DNA from: Candidatus Rhodoferax bjergmarkensis
GTDB lineage: Bacteria > Pseudomonadota > Gammaproteobacteria > Burkholderiales > Burkholderiaceae_C
NCBI GenBank assembly: GCA_016708345.1
Contig: JADJFX010000043.1
Coordinates: forward strand, 1 to 64,000
Length of the DNA stretch: 64,000 bases
Direction of reading: 5' to 3'
The translations under genes were made by a program, and so were the position numbers. The notes beneath the pieces were generated by a model. That model did not search any database. It was given only the letters and a program-made list of their open reading frames with translations, and had not been told where the DNA came from. This document shows, one piece after another, positions 52,906 through 61,735 of the stretch (within the stretch, counting starts at the first letter, position 1; each line of letters starts with the position of its first letter).

Positions 52906-53667
52906 TCAGCACGCCCTGCCCGCCGAACGGGCCAGTATTTCGACAATGCTCTTTTTGATGGTCGAGAGCATGTGCGTGTCACGTCGCACAACAGCCAAAA
53001 TACCCAGATGCGCGGGTACCGGCGCAGGGTTGTTGCTGACCAGCACCACCGGAATGTCGCTGTTGCGGCTGCGCGACTCGCGCAAGGCGGCCACCACCGC
53101 AACGGCGTTCAAATCAGGCAGCTCACGGGAAATCACCAGCAAATCAAAAGGTTCGCGCAGCATGCGCTCGAGCGCCGCAATGCCTGCGGCCATGGTGCTC
53201 AGCTTGACGTTGGCTCTGTCCACCACGTCCTTGTAAAGCAAACGCACGGTGTCGGAGGGGTCCACCATCAACACCGACGCCCGGCCCGACAGGCTTTCAA
53301 GGCGCAGGCGTTCCAGCACCTGCTCAATGGCCGCCACCCCGGCCGCGTCGCGCCCTTTGGCTGAACTGGTCTTGCGCAGCAGGTCCACATAGGCCAGTGC
53401 CGTAGTGGCCGTCTGGCGGTTCATTTGCTTCTTTGAGCCCCCAATAAAACTTTCAAACTGGTGACAAACAGCGGTGATGACGTGGATGCCAAACATGCCG
53501 CCGGTGCCTTTGAGGCTGTGAATTTGGCGATACAGCTCGTCAAACGCGCCCGGCTCTGCGCTCTCCAGCGCCAGAACGCATTCCTCCAGGCGGTCGCACC
53601 GGCCCGGCAGGTCATCGAGAAAGTCGGCCTGCATTTCGGCCAGCAGATTGGCTACGTCATCACTCAC
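52906..53667 (-). CDS. Hpt domain-pseudo-receiver protein
   Basis: The product has 253 residues. The N-terminal Hpt domain carries the phospho-accepting His-50 in DELYRQIHSLKGTGGMFG. A receiver-like domain follows (about 130-250). It keeps SVLMVDPSDTVRLL, but at the phospho-acceptor place it reads DLLVISRELPD, with Ser where Asp is expected. The end IKKSIVEIL lacks the usual KP motif. It may relay phosphate by its Hpt only, or bind a partner through an inactive receiver. It is encoded downstream of the stand-alone receiver gene (81 bases apart), suggesting a small phosphorelay. Confidence 0.78.
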   Translation of the reverse strand: MSDDVANLLAEMQADFLDDLPGRCDRLEECVLALESAEPGAFDELYRQIHSLKGTGGMFGIHVITAVCHQFESFIGGSKKQMNRQTATTALAYVDLLRKTSSAKGRDAAGVAAIEQVLERLRLESLSGRASVLMVDPSDTVRLLYKDVVDRANVKLSTMAAGIAALERMLREPFDLLVISRELPDLNAVAVVAALRESRSRNSDIPVVLVSNNPAPVPAHLGILAVVRRDTHMLSTIKKSIVEILARSAGRAC

Positions 53668-53747
53668 GGGTTGTTTTCCTTCAGGAAAATGGGCAGTCTG
53701 AAGCCAGTCCTTTGACGATCGGCACTTTTGCCCTGTTTAAGCCCTTT

Positions 53748-54131
53748 TTATGCCCTGTTGCCAGCCCAAACCTGTTTGATTTGCGCCGCCAGCGTCATGG
53801 GGCTAAAGGGTTTGGCCATCACCTCCATGGCACCCAAAGCCTTGTAACCAGCAACTTCATTGGCGTCGGTATTGGCAGTGAGAAATATCACGGGAATGGT
53901 CGCTGTTGCGGGGTCCTGGCGCAATTTGGCAAGGGTGGCCGGGCCGTCCATACCGGGCATGATTACATCGAGCAAAATCAGATCCGGCGCGAAAGCCTTG
54001 ACCTTTTCAATCGTCTCGGCACCCGAGCCACAGACAAGCAGTTGGAAACCCCCGACTTTTTCCAGCGCCAACTTGGCCATGGCCTGAATAATCGGTTCGT
54101 CTTCAGCGTAGAGGATGCGTTGGAGAGTCAT
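53748..54131 (-). CDS. Single-domain response regulator
   Basis: The product has 127 residues. It is a complete receiver with the acidic pair in RILYAEDEPIIQ, the phospho-acceptor in DLILLDVIMPGMDGPAT, the Thr in VIFLTANTD and the Lys in EVMAKPFSP. It has no output domain and probably passes signals to a partner. The Hpt protein gene follows on the same strand, but no kinase is in the neighbourhood. Confidence 0.88.
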   Translation of the reverse strand: MTLQRILYAEDEPIIQAMAKLALEKVGGFQLLVCGSGAETIEKVKAFAPDLILLDVIMPGMDGPATLAKLRQDPATATIPVIFLTANTDANEVAGYKALGAMEVMAKPFSPMTLAAQIKQVWAGNRA

Positions 54132-54220
54132 GACAATACCGTTCTCGTCTGGTTTTTGGAAGTTCGCGGTCCATTGTGCCGCATTTTTTTCGCTTGGGTC
54201 AAAGTCACCAGCGCAAAATA

Positions 54221-54266
54221 TTGCTATTATTTTAATAGCTACTGACGCACGTTTTACTTGCGCAAA
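54221..54266 (+). repeat. Dispersed palindromic repeat
   Basis: It reads TTGCTATTATTTTAATAGCT then ACTGACGCACGTTTTACTTG and CGCAAACGGCC, near the start of the antitoxin pseudogene. Confidence 0.65.
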
Positions 54267-54295
54267 CGGCCTAAAACACCATCAAACTATTGAAG

Positions 54296-54556
54296 GTGTC
54301 TCACACCGAGAAAACCATCCAAGAATTGCACGCTGAGCGGCAATTTGCCGAGACGTATTTGAAAGCGACGCTGGAAAAGTTGGACAATTCGAACAATCGT
54401 GCGGCAGGTCTGCTGTGTGACATTGCCGAAGCTTAGGATGGCTTGGGAAATAGGGCCGAGCATGCGGGCATCCACCGGAAGGCGCTTTATTGCTCCTTGT
54501 CACCCAAAGGGATTCCGACCTTGAAGACACCGCTGGCGGTGCCATTGACCGTTTAA
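54296..54556 (+). pseudogene. HigA/XRE-type addiction-module antidote with an in-frame amber codon
   Basis: A GTG start at 54296 opens a single frame of 86 codons, broken once by TAG at 54434-54436. The first part reads SHTEKTIQELHAERQFAETY and LKATLEKLDNSNNRAAGLLC, ending DIAEA before the stop. The continuation reads DGLGNRAEHAGIHRKALYCS and LSPKGIPTLKTPLAVPL, the helix-turn-helix pattern of addiction-module antidotes (IAEAYGGLG ... LYRALSPEGNP in relatives). The stop takes the place of the usual Tyr, so one base change from TAT or TAC explains it. No partner toxin is seen. It may be a decayed antitoxin. Confidence 0.65.
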
Positions 54557-55020
54557 GACTGGTTGCTGCCGGTCACGTGGTACTGCTGTAAGTCAAGTCC
54601 GCAGCGTTTGCGGACCTTGCACGCACAGGTTTGTAGTGGCCGATGACTCCGGGGCAGATGGCTCCGCTCATGTCCCCCGGACCGGACTGCGCCCGATCCT
54701 CCTCCTTTACTTCGCTACACCATCCACCCCGCCGTCACCGTCAGCCGCCAATGCGTATGCGCAAACTTTCTATGGCAATCGGCGAATTACCAACAACGGT
54801 TGAAGACTCAGGCTGGCGTGGCGTTCAGTGAAGTGAGGTCAAGGAGGAGCCCGCAACGCGGGCGGGGGACACGAACGGAGCTGAATGCCACGTCGGCCAG
54901 AGTCCTGCTGTGAGAGCGGCGGCGGCTGGCCTGCTGGAGTCATTCACGGCCAAAAACCGAATGACTCCTGACGGTGCAAACCCGCCCATCAAAGCGAGAA
55001 CCATTCCCGCACCCACAAAA
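54557..55020. other. Intergenic region with one inverted repeat
   Basis: No gene or known RNA was recognised. The only clear structure is GGAGTCATTC at 54936-54945 facing GAATGACTCC at 54959-54968, a 10-bp stem with a 13-base loop and no U-tract. The region is close to the antitoxin remnant and may be other decayed accessory DNA. Confidence 0.45.
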
Positions 55021-55068
55021 CTATCGTTTTGATAGCTGCCTGCGCAGGTTTCCAGGGCGCTACAGGCC
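55021..55068 (+). repeat. Dispersed palindromic repeat
   Basis: It reads CTATCGTTTTGATAGCTGCC then TGCGCAGGTTTCCAGGGCGC and TACAGGCC, ending 16 bases before the ABC transporter stop. Confidence 0.65.
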
Positions 55069-55084
55069 TAAAACATCCAAAACT

Positions 55085-56923
55085 CTAATCCGCAGCCGAC
55101 TGCTGCAGCGCCCACATGCTGGCGTAACGCCCGCTCAACGCCAGCAGCTGCGCATGCGTGCCGCGCTCCAGAATGCGCCCGGCCTCCATCACCAGAATTT
55201 CATGGGCATCCACCACGGTGGAAAGCCGGTGCGCGATGACCAGCGTGGTTTTGTTTTGGGCCACGCTTTGCAGTTCGGCCTGGATGGCGCGCTCGTTGGC
55301 ACTGTCCAGCGCCGAGGTGGCTTCGTCAAAGATCAGGATCGGCGGGTTTTTGAGCAATGTGCGGGCAATCGCCACGCGCTGCTTTTCACCACCCGAGAGC
55401 TTGAGGCCGCGCTCGCCCACCATGGTGTCATAGCCCTTGGGCGTGGCGCTGATGAAGTTGTGGATGTGGGCCGCGCGCGCCGCCTCTTGAACCTGCTCGC
55501 GTGTGGCACCGGGCTTGCCGTAGGCGATGTTGTATTCCACCGTGTCGTTGAACAGCACGGTGTCTTGCGGCACGATGCCAATGGCTTGACGCACGCTGGC
55601 CTGAGTGACCTGCCTGATGTCTTGCCCGGCAATCAGAATCTGGCCTTGCTGCACATCGTAAAAGCGAAACAGCAAGCGCGCCAGCGTGGACTTGCCCGAG
55701 CCCGAGGGGCCGACCACCGCCACGGTTTTGCCCGCTGGAATTTCAAAGCTGATGTCATGCAGGATGGGCCGCGCCGCCTCATACGCAAAGTGGACGTGGC
55801 TGAAGGTGACGTTAGCCCCCTGGACCTGCAGCGCTTGGGCACCCGGAACATCGGCCACTTCGCGCTCGCGCTCCAGCAGGGTGAACATCTTGTCCAGGTC
55901 GGTCAGGCTTTGCTTGATCTCGCGGTACAGCACGCCCAAAAACCCGAGCGGAATGTAGAGCTGGATCATGAAGGCATTGACCATCACCAGATCACCCAAG
56001 GTCATGCGGCCATCCACCACACCCTGTGTGGCACGCCACAGCATCGCCACCAGGCCAGAGGCGATGATGAGCTGCTGACCGGTGTTGAGCAGGCTCAAGG
56101 TGGTTTGGCTTTTGACGGCGGCGCGGCGGTAACGCTCCAGGTTTTCGTCGTAACGGCGGGCTTCAAACTCTTCGTTGTTGAAGTATTTGACGGTCTCGTA
56201 ATTGAGCAATGAATCGATGGCGCGGCTGTGGGCGCTGGAGTCCAGCTCGTTCATTTCCTTGCGAAACTTGGTGCGCCACTCGGTCACCACAATCGTGAAG
56301 CTGATGTAAAAAACCAGCGCAATCAGGGTGATCCCCGCAAACCAGGCGTCAAACTTGACCGCCAGCAGCGTCAGCACCATCGCCACCTCGATCAAGGTGG
56401 GAAAGATGCTGTACAGCGAGTACGAAATGAGCGAATGCACGGCGCGTGTGCCGCGCTCGATGTCGCGCGTGAGGCCTCCAGTCTGGCGCTCCAGGTGAAA
56501 GCGCAGGCTCAGGGCGTGCAGGTGGCGAAACACCTGCAGCGAGATGGTGCGCGAGGCACCTTCAGTGGCCTTGGCAAAAATCAGTTCGCGCAGTTCGGCA
56601 AACACGGTGGTGGACAGGCGCAGCAACCCGTAGGCAAACAGCAGCGCCACGGGCACCACCAGCAGGGCATTGGCATCGATGCCGCCCTTGGGGTTCATGG
56701 TGTCCACCAGCTCCTTGAGCAGCAGGGGCACGCTGACGTTGGCCATTTTGGCAGCCACCATGAATGCCAGCGCGGCCATCACGCGCCATTTGTACTGCCA
56801 CAAATAGGGGAACAGGCGGCGCAAGGTCACCCAGTCGGAGCGGGGTGCGGCGGGGGTAGCTGCTGGTGTGGACGCAGCAGCGCCGGTGTAGGCAGAGCGG
56901 GTGTTTTCGCCAGAGCGGCGCAT
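55085..56923 (-). CDS. ABC exporter, fused permease and ATPase (Atm1/HMT1-like)
   Basis: I chose the ATG at 56923 (MRRSGENTRSAYTGAAASTP), and the product has 612 residues. The transmembrane domain (six segments) shows VPLLLKELVDTMNP and LSLRFHLERQTGGLTRDIERGT, which matches the Atm1/ABCB7 group with its NRTGGLTRDIERG signature. The ATPase domain has Walker A VVGPSGSGKSTLARLLFRFY, the signature KLSGGEKQRVAIARTLL and Walker B ILIFDEATSALDSANE. It exports a thiol, glutathione or metal conjugate from the cytoplasm. It diverges from the thioesterase gene. Confidence 0.9.
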   Translation of the reverse strand: MRRSGENTRSAYTGAAASTPAATPAAPRSDWVTLRRLFPYLWQYKWRVMAALAFMVAAKMANVSVPLLLKELVDTMNPKGGIDANALLVVPVALLFAYGLLRLSTTVFAELRELIFAKATEGASRTISLQVFRHLHALSLRFHLERQTGGLTRDIERGTRAVHSLISYSLYSIFPTLIEVAMVLTLLAVKFDAWFAGITLIALVFYISFTIVVTEWRTKFRKEMNELDSSAHSRAIDSLLNYETVKYFNNEEFEARRYDENLERYRRAAVKSQTTLSLLNTGQQLIIASGLVAMLWRATQGVVDGRMTLGDLVMVNAFMIQLYIPLGFLGVLYREIKQSLTDLDKMFTLLEREREVADVPGAQALQVQGANVTFSHVHFAYEAARPILHDISFEIPAGKTVAVVGPSGSGKSTLARLLFRFYDVQQGQILIAGQDIRQVTQASVRQAIGIVPQDTVLFNDTVEYNIAYGKPGATREQVQEAARAAHIHNFISATPKGYDTMVGERGLKLSGGEKQRVAIARTLLKNPPILIFDEATSALDSANERAIQAELQSVAQNKTTLVIAHRLSTVVDAHEILVMEAGRILERGTHAQLLALSGRYASMWALQQSAAD

Positions 56924-56963
56924 AGGTGACAATCCAAAAACCAAACCAACCTCGATTGTGCCT

Positions 56964-57404
56964 ATGTCAACCACTTCACCTGTCAACACCGCCGCAAACA
57001 CCCCAGCCGAACGGGTTCAATTGCCCACCGACGCAGAGTTGGTGCTTAAAGTAATTCCCATGCCTGGCGACTGCAATGCCAATGGTGATATTTTTGGCGG
57101 CTGGGTGATGGCGCAGGTTGACCTGGCCGGCTCGGTCATACCGGGGCGCTATACGGGTGGGCGCTTTGCCACGGTGGCGGTGAATGAATTTATCTTCAAG
57201 CACCCGGTGCGGGTGGGCGATATTTTGTCGTTCTTCTCCAAGCTCTCGCGCATAGGCCGCACCTCCGTCTCGGTCAAGGTTGAGGTGTTTGCCGAGCGTT
57301 ATGGCTCGCAAGGTGAGTACACCAAAGTCACCGAGGCTACGCTGACCTATGTGGCCATTGACGACCAGGGCCGGCCCCGTGAGGTACCCAAACCAAAACC
57401 CTGA
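56964..57404 (+). CDS. Acyl-CoA thioesterase, YciA/hotdog type
   Basis: I chose the ATG at 56964 (MSTTSPVNTAANTPAERVQL), and the product has 146 residues. The hotdog fold is seen in LKVIPMPGDCNANGDIFGGWVM and TVAVNEFIFKHPVRVGDIL, with the catalytic Asp in the NGDIFGGW segment. It hydrolyses acyl-CoA to acid and CoA in the cytoplasm. It is followed by a LivK-like gene 172 bases on. Confidence 0.88.
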   Translation: MSTTSPVNTAANTPAERVQLPTDAELVLKVIPMPGDCNANGDIFGGWVMAQVDLAGSVIPGRYTGGRFATVAVNEFIFKHPVRVGDILSFFSKLSRIGRTSVSVKVEVFAERYGSQGEYTKVTEATLTYVAIDDQGRPREVPKPKP

Positions 57405-57576
57405 TTGCGGGGGCAATACCCTCATATGTTGTTTCCATGCGAGTGCGTCGGGATAAACCCTATCGACCTCAGGGTACATTACCGTTATAAAAGCGTCACA
57501 TTGATGACAGGCAGCGACTTGACAACGCTTCAAGTTTGGCCTCGTACAATAATTTTCAACACTGGAGCCTTCTGAC

Positions 57577-58761
57577 ATGAAATTCAAACAATCGCTTATT
57601 TTTGCAACCTTGGCCACCGCCGCAACTCTGTCGATCGCACAGCTGCAGCAGGGAGTCAGGACACAGCAAGGTATCACCAAGACTGAAATCATCATTGGCA
57701 CGATGCAAGACTTGACCGGCCCGCTCGCAGGCTACGGCAAAGCCGCACGCAACGGCATGATGCTGCGCATTGATGAAATCAACGAGCAGGGCGGCATCAA
57801 TGGCCGCACGATCAAGCTGATTGTCGAAGACCATGGCTACGACCCCAAAAAAGCTGCTGTTCTGGCTGAAAAATTGGTGAACAAGGACAAAATTTTTGCC
57901 ATGGTCAACACCTTGGGTGCGACGCAAAACATTGCAGCCATGCCCATTATGTTTTCCAAAGAGGTGATCAACTTCTTCCCGCTGACATCTTCGAGCGAAA
58001 TGTACGAGCCCTTTCACCGGCTGAAGTTTGCGGTGAACTCAACCTACCACGAGCAGATGAAGAGTCAGCTGGTCAAGCTGATGAAACAAAAAGACGTGAA
58101 AAAAGCCTGCGTTATTTACCAGGATGACGAGTTTGGCCAGGAGGTTCTCAAAGGTGCAGAAGACGCACTGAAGTCCGACAACATGACCCTGACTGAAAAG
58201 GCATCCTTCAAGCGCGGTGCCACCGACTTCACGCAACAGGTCGGAAAATTGAAGGCGGCCGACTGCGAACTGGTGGTGATGGGCACCATCATTCGTGAAA
58301 CCATTGGCACCATTGGCACTGCACGCAAAATGGGCTTCAACCCGGTGTTTCTGGGCACCACAGCAGCCTACTCTGACCTGATCCACAAGCTGGGTGGCAA
58401 ACTGGTGGAAGGTTTTTACGCAACCAACACCTCCCAGCTGCCCTATTCCGACTCCACCTCGCAGCCGGTGCGTTTCTGGGCCAGCAAGTACATCACCAAA
58501 TTCAACGAAGATCCATCAGTGATGTCGGTGGCTGGCTACACCAGCATGGACGCTTTTGCCAAGGTCATGCAATCTGTGGGCACTCGCCCAAACACCTCGA
58601 AATTCATTCGCGGCATGGAGACCATCACAATTCCGTCGGACATCTTCGGCAGCCCTGTGATGAAATTCACACCCACCCGCCGTTTGGGCAGCGACTTGTC
58701 CCGCTTGTCGCAAATTCAAAACGGTCGCTGGACCGTGGTCACCGACTACATCAAGCTGTAA
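57577..58761 (+). CDS. Branched-chain amino-acid-type ABC transporter substrate-binding protein
   Basis: The product has 394 residues. The signal peptide is MKFKQSLIFATLATAATLSI. The periplasmic-binding fold (Leu/Ile/Val-binding class I) shows IIIGTMQDLTGPLAGYGKAA, INEQGGINGRTIKLIVEDHG, FGQEVLKGAEDALKS and FKRGATDFTQQVGKLKAADC. The permease and ATPase genes of a Liv transporter are not adjacent, so it probably works with a system elsewhere. A strong terminator follows. Confidence 0.88.
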   Translation: MKFKQSLIFATLATAATLSIAQLQQGVRTQQGITKTEIIIGTMQDLTGPLAGYGKAARNGMMLRIDEINEQGGINGRTIKLIVEDHGYDPKKAAVLAEKLVNKDKIFAMVNTLGATQNIAAMPIMFSKEVINFFPLTSSSEMYEPFHRLKFAVNSTYHEQMKSQLVKLMKQKDVKKACVIYQDDEFGQEVLKGAEDALKSDNMTLTEKASFKRGATDFTQQVGKLKAADCELVVMGTIIRETIGTIGTARKMGFNPVFLGTTAAYSDLIHKLGGKLVEGFYATNTSQLPYSDSTSQPVRFWASKYITKFNEDPSVMSVAGYTSMDAFAKVMQSVGTRPNTSKFIRGMETITIPSDIFGSPVMKFTPTRRLGSDLSRLSQIQNGRWTVVTDYIKL

Positions 58762-58793
58762 TGGCAGCCCCCTTGGGGGCTTGATTGCACGGC

Positions 58794-58819
58794 AAAGGCC
58801 ACCTTCGGGTGGCCTTTTT
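58794..58819 (+). terminator. Rho-independent terminator after the LivK-like gene
   Basis: The stem AAAGGCCACC, loop TTCG and GGTGGCCTTTTT form a 10-bp stem with a tetraloop and a T-run, 33 bases after the stop codon. Confidence 0.88.
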
Positions 58820-58929
58820 CATGGGTATCTGCCCGTTCAGCCTACGCCATGACATCCAATCACCGCCCCAAATACGACGGCAGAGTCTGGCGTGATGCAT
58901 GCCTTGTGATTTACAGGTAAAAAACGGTG

Positions 58930-58973
58930 ATTGCGCGCATGCAGTCTGCGCAAGCAGCTATAAATTTTATAGT
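58930..58973 (+). repeat. Dispersed palindromic repeat
   Basis: It reads ATTGCGCGCATGCAGTCTGC then GCAAGCAGCTATAAATTTTA, in the opposite orientation to most copies, before the acyl-CoA dehydrogenase stop. Confidence 0.7.
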
Positions 58974-58989
58974 GGATTAACCGTTGTTT

Positions 58990-60165
58990 TCAAAGCCCCA
59001 GCTGCCGCGAGGCCAGCTCTTTCATGATTTCTTCGGTGCCGCCGCCAATCATCAGCACTTTGACTTCACGGTAGATTCGCTCACTGGCGGTGCCGCGCAT
59101 ATAGCCCATGCCGCCCAGAATCTGCACTGCCTGGTCGGCACAGAATTGCATGGTTTGCGTGGCATGGTTTTTCAGCAGGCACACCTGCGCCACCCACTCG
59201 GCACCCTTGTCGGCCTTGTGACCGGAGTCGGCCCGGTTGGACACCGCCTGCAGCCAGGCGCGGGTAGACTCGATGCGCATCTTCATGTCCATGATCTTGT
59301 GGCGAATCACCTGATGGTCCACCAGCGCCGTGCCAAAAGTCTTGCGCTGCTGGGCCCAGCTCAGCGCCTCATCAAAACAGCACTCGGAAAAACCCAGCGC
59401 CATGGCGGCGATGGACAGCCGCTCACCATTGAAGTTGGTGAGGATCATCTTGAACCCGCTGCCCTCTTCTCCCACCAGATAGCGCGCAGGCACCCGCACG
59501 CCGTCAAACCGAAGCTGCGCGGTGTCCGAGCACAGCCAACCCATTTTTTTCAACCGGCTGCGTGACAGGCCGAGCGCGTCGCCCGGCACCATCAGCATCG
59601 AGATGCCCATCGGGCCTTTGTTCTTGAGGTCGGTACGCACCGCCACGGTGAACCAGTCGGCCCGCATGCCGGAGGTGATAAAGACTTTTTCGCCATCCAC
59701 CACATACTCATCCCCCTCGCGGCGTGCCGTGGTTTTGAGGGCCGACACATCTGTGCCGCCACCGGGTTCGGTGATGGCCAGGGCCGCGATCTTCTTGCCC
59801 GCCAGCACATCAGGAATGACCTCCCGTTGCAAGGCTGGCGAACCATGCCGCACCACAGGGGGCAGGCCGATGTTGTGGCTGAACAGACTGGCCATCAGGC
59901 CACCGCTGCCCCCGGCGCGCGCCAGCGCAATGGTCAGGGCATTGCGCAGCTTCCAGGGACTGGGCGTGCCACCAAACTCCTCGGGGTAGCCCATGGCCAG
60001 CCAGCCCATCTCGGCGGCACGCGGGTACAAGCTGCGCGGAAATTCGCCCGCCTCTTCCCAGTTGTCAAGGTGGGGCGCAACTTCAGTTTTAATGAATTTA
60101 CGGGCCGCATCTTCCACCAGGGCAATGTCTTCATTGGAAATATCGGTCATGGTGAAGCCAGCCAT
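58990..60165 (-). CDS. Acyl-CoA dehydrogenase
   Basis: The product has 391 residues (start at 60165, or 60150 at MTDISNEDIA). The fold is shown by TEPGGGTDVSALKTTAR, EKVFITSGMRADWF, GEEGSGFKMILTNFNGERLS, QILGGMGYMRGTASERIY and the catalytic Glu in IGGGTEEIMKELA near the end. It oxidises an acyl-CoA, probably medium to long or branched. Its start overlaps the upstream SDR stop by one base (TGATG), so the two are translationally coupled. The substrate is not predicted by sequence. Confidence 0.9.
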   Translation of the reverse strand: MAGFTMTDISNEDIALVEDAARKFIKTEVAPHLDNWEEAGEFPRSLYPRAAEMGWLAMGYPEEFGGTPSPWKLRNALTIALARAGGSGGLMASLFSHNIGLPPVVRHGSPALQREVIPDVLAGKKIAALAITEPGGGTDVSALKTTARREGDEYVVDGEKVFITSGMRADWFTVAVRTDLKNKGPMGISMLMVPGDALGLSRSRLKKMGWLCSDTAQLRFDGVRVPARYLVGEEGSGFKMILTNFNGERLSIAAMALGFSECCFDEALSWAQQRKTFGTALVDHQVIRHKIMDMKMRIESTRAWLQAVSNRADSGHKADKGAEWVAQVCLLKNHATQTMQFCADQAVQILGGMGYMRGTASERIYREVKVLMIGGGTEEIMKELASRQLGL

Positions 60166-61049
60166 CAGGATTCGAACAGCTTGGGCGTGGTCGCACGGTG
60201 AAAGCCGTTGAAGGGCTTGATGGCATCGCGCGCTAGTGCTTTGGCGTCTGCCACCCGCATCGGCCAGCCCAAGCGCACTTGTGGCCTGGCACCGTCAATG
60301 CGCAAGGTACTGCCACTGATGAAGGCGGCTGCCGGGCTGAGCAAAAAGACAATGCCCGCCGAGGTTTCCGCCTCGGTACCAAAGCGCCCAAGCGGAATGG
60401 TTTTGCTCATTTCGCGCAGCATGGGGGCCATTTCTACCGGGTATTTGTCCATGCCACTGGAGGCGATATAACCTGGCGCCACCGCGTTGACCCGCACGCC
60501 GCGCCCGGCCCATTCAATGGCTGCCGTCTCGGTGAAGCTGACCATGCCCGCGCGCGCCGCGCCGCTGTGCCCCATGCCGGGCATGGAGCCCCACATGTCG
60601 GCCACGATATTGACGATGCTGCCGCCGTTTTTGTTCATGGACTGCAAGAAACACTCGCGCGCCATCAAAAACCCGCCGGTCAGGTTGGTGTTGATGACCG
60701 CCTCCCAGCCCTTGGCGCTGATGGCTTCCAGCGGCGTCATGTACTGGCCGCCCGCGTTGTTCACCAAGCCGTCAATGTGGCCCTGCGCCGCCACCACAGC
60801 GGCCACGGTTTGCTTCACTGCCTCTTCCTGGCGAATGTCGCAAACATGAAAGCTGGCGCTGCCGCCGTCCTGCACAATCTCGTCCATCACCGCCTGCAGC
60901 TTCTCGGCCTTGCGCCCCACCAGCACGGTGTGCGCGCCCAAGGCGGCCAATTCATGGGCGACGCAGCGCCCAATACCGGAACCACCTCCGGTGACCAGAA
61001 TGACTTTGCCTGCGAACAAATTTTTCGCAAAAACGGAACCGTAACTCAT
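60165..61049 (-). CDS. SDR family oxidoreductase, peroxisomal trans-2-enoyl-CoA reductase-like
   Basis: I chose the ATG at 61049, with AGGAG about 4 bases upstream; the GTG at 61055 overlaps that site. The product has 294 residues. The NAD(P)-binding motif is VTGGGSGIGRCVAHEL. The active-site region reads MGHSGAARAGMVSF, so the standard YxxxK is replaced by HSGAAR, as in PECR-type enoyl-CoA reductases. It ends PQVRLGWPMRVADAKALAR. It may reduce an unsaturated acyl-CoA beside the dehydrogenase. It overlaps the TetR gene stop at TGATG. Confidence 0.85.
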   Translation of the reverse strand: MSYGSVFAKNLFAGKVILVTGGGSGIGRCVAHELAALGAHTVLVGRKAEKLQAVMDEIVQDGGSASFHVCDIRQEEAVKQTVAAVVAAQGHIDGLVNNAGGQYMTPLEAISAKGWEAVINTNLTGGFLMARECFLQSMNKNGGSIVNIVADMWGSMPGMGHSGAARAGMVSFTETAAIEWAGRGVRVNAVAPGYIASSGMDKYPVEMAPMLREMSKTIPLGRFGTEAETSAGIVFLLSPAAAFISGSTLRIDGARPQVRLGWPMRVADAKALARDAIKPFNGFHRATTPKLFES

Positions 61050-61714
61050 CAACACTCCTTGAAAAATAAAGCAATGGCGGCTTGCGTCAGTTCTTCCAAC
61101 GAAGCGCCCTTTTTTTGGTCAAACCACTGCACCGACCAGTTCAGCGCACCCAATATCAGCAGCCGCGACAGCTTGACCGACGCCTGCAAATGCCCGCTGT
61201 CATGCAAGGCTTGCAGCACCGGCTTCCAGGGGGCCTCGTAGTCCTCCCGCAGCTGGGTCAAAGCGGTGCGCTGGCGCTCACTCAAAGCGCGGTGTTCGTA
61301 CAGCATCACCGGAACAAAATCATTGCCGGGCCCCAGCAGCGTTTCAAAGTGTGAACGGATCAAGGCCCTGATCTGCCCCAGCGGGTGGCCCACTTGCGCC
61401 TGCGCGTCCTCCTGCAAAGCAGCGGTTTGCCGGGTTATGGCCGAATGCATACCCTCCTCGATCACGGCATACAGCAGCGCGTTTTTGCTTTTGAAGTGAT
61501 AGAACGGCGAGCCACTGTGCATGCCAACCGCTGCCGCAATGTCGCGGGTGCTGGTGGCGTCAAAGCCTTGCCGGCGAAACAAGCGGGCTGCGGCGGTGAT
61601 GAGGTGTTGCCGGCGGTTGCCGTCGTCGCGCTCAACCAAGGTCTTGCGCGGGCGACCCCGTGGGCGCTTGGGGCTAGCGTCTGGCGCAGGGTTAAGAAGG
61701 TCTGGGGCTGTCAT
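61049..61714 (-). CDS. TetR/AcrR-family regulator
   Basis: The product has 221 residues. A basic N-terminus (KRPRGRPRKTLVERDDGNRR) precedes the HTH (LFRRQGFDATSTRDIAAAVG, SPFYHFKSKNALLYAVIEEG). The ligand-binding domain is helical. It leads the operon tetR-SDR-acyl-CoA dehydrogenase and most likely controls it through the nested palindrome at 61736-61775. The ligand may be an acyl-CoA, as for many TetR proteins beside such genes, but this is inference. Confidence 0.88.
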   Translation of the reverse strand: MTAPDLLNPAPDASPKRPRGRPRKTLVERDDGNRRQHLITAAARLFRRQGFDATSTRDIAAAVGMHSGSPFYHFKSKNALLYAVIEEGMHSAITRQTAALQEDAQAQVGHPLGQIRALIRSHFETLLGPGNDFVPVMLYEHRALSERQRTALTQLREDYEAPWKPVLQALHDSGHLQASVKLSRLLILGALNWSVQWFDQKKGASLEELTQAAIALFFKEC

Positions 61715-61735
61715 GGCCCCGGAGCATACCCAACT

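Noticed and set aside
54936..54968. Inverted repeat as a terminator or integron attC site
   Set aside because: It has no U-tract and no attC core motifs, so it is only noted as a structure.
57519..57550. A sigma-70 promoter (TTGACA and TACAAT) before the LivK-like gene
   Set aside because: The spacing is 20 bases, too long for a confident call.
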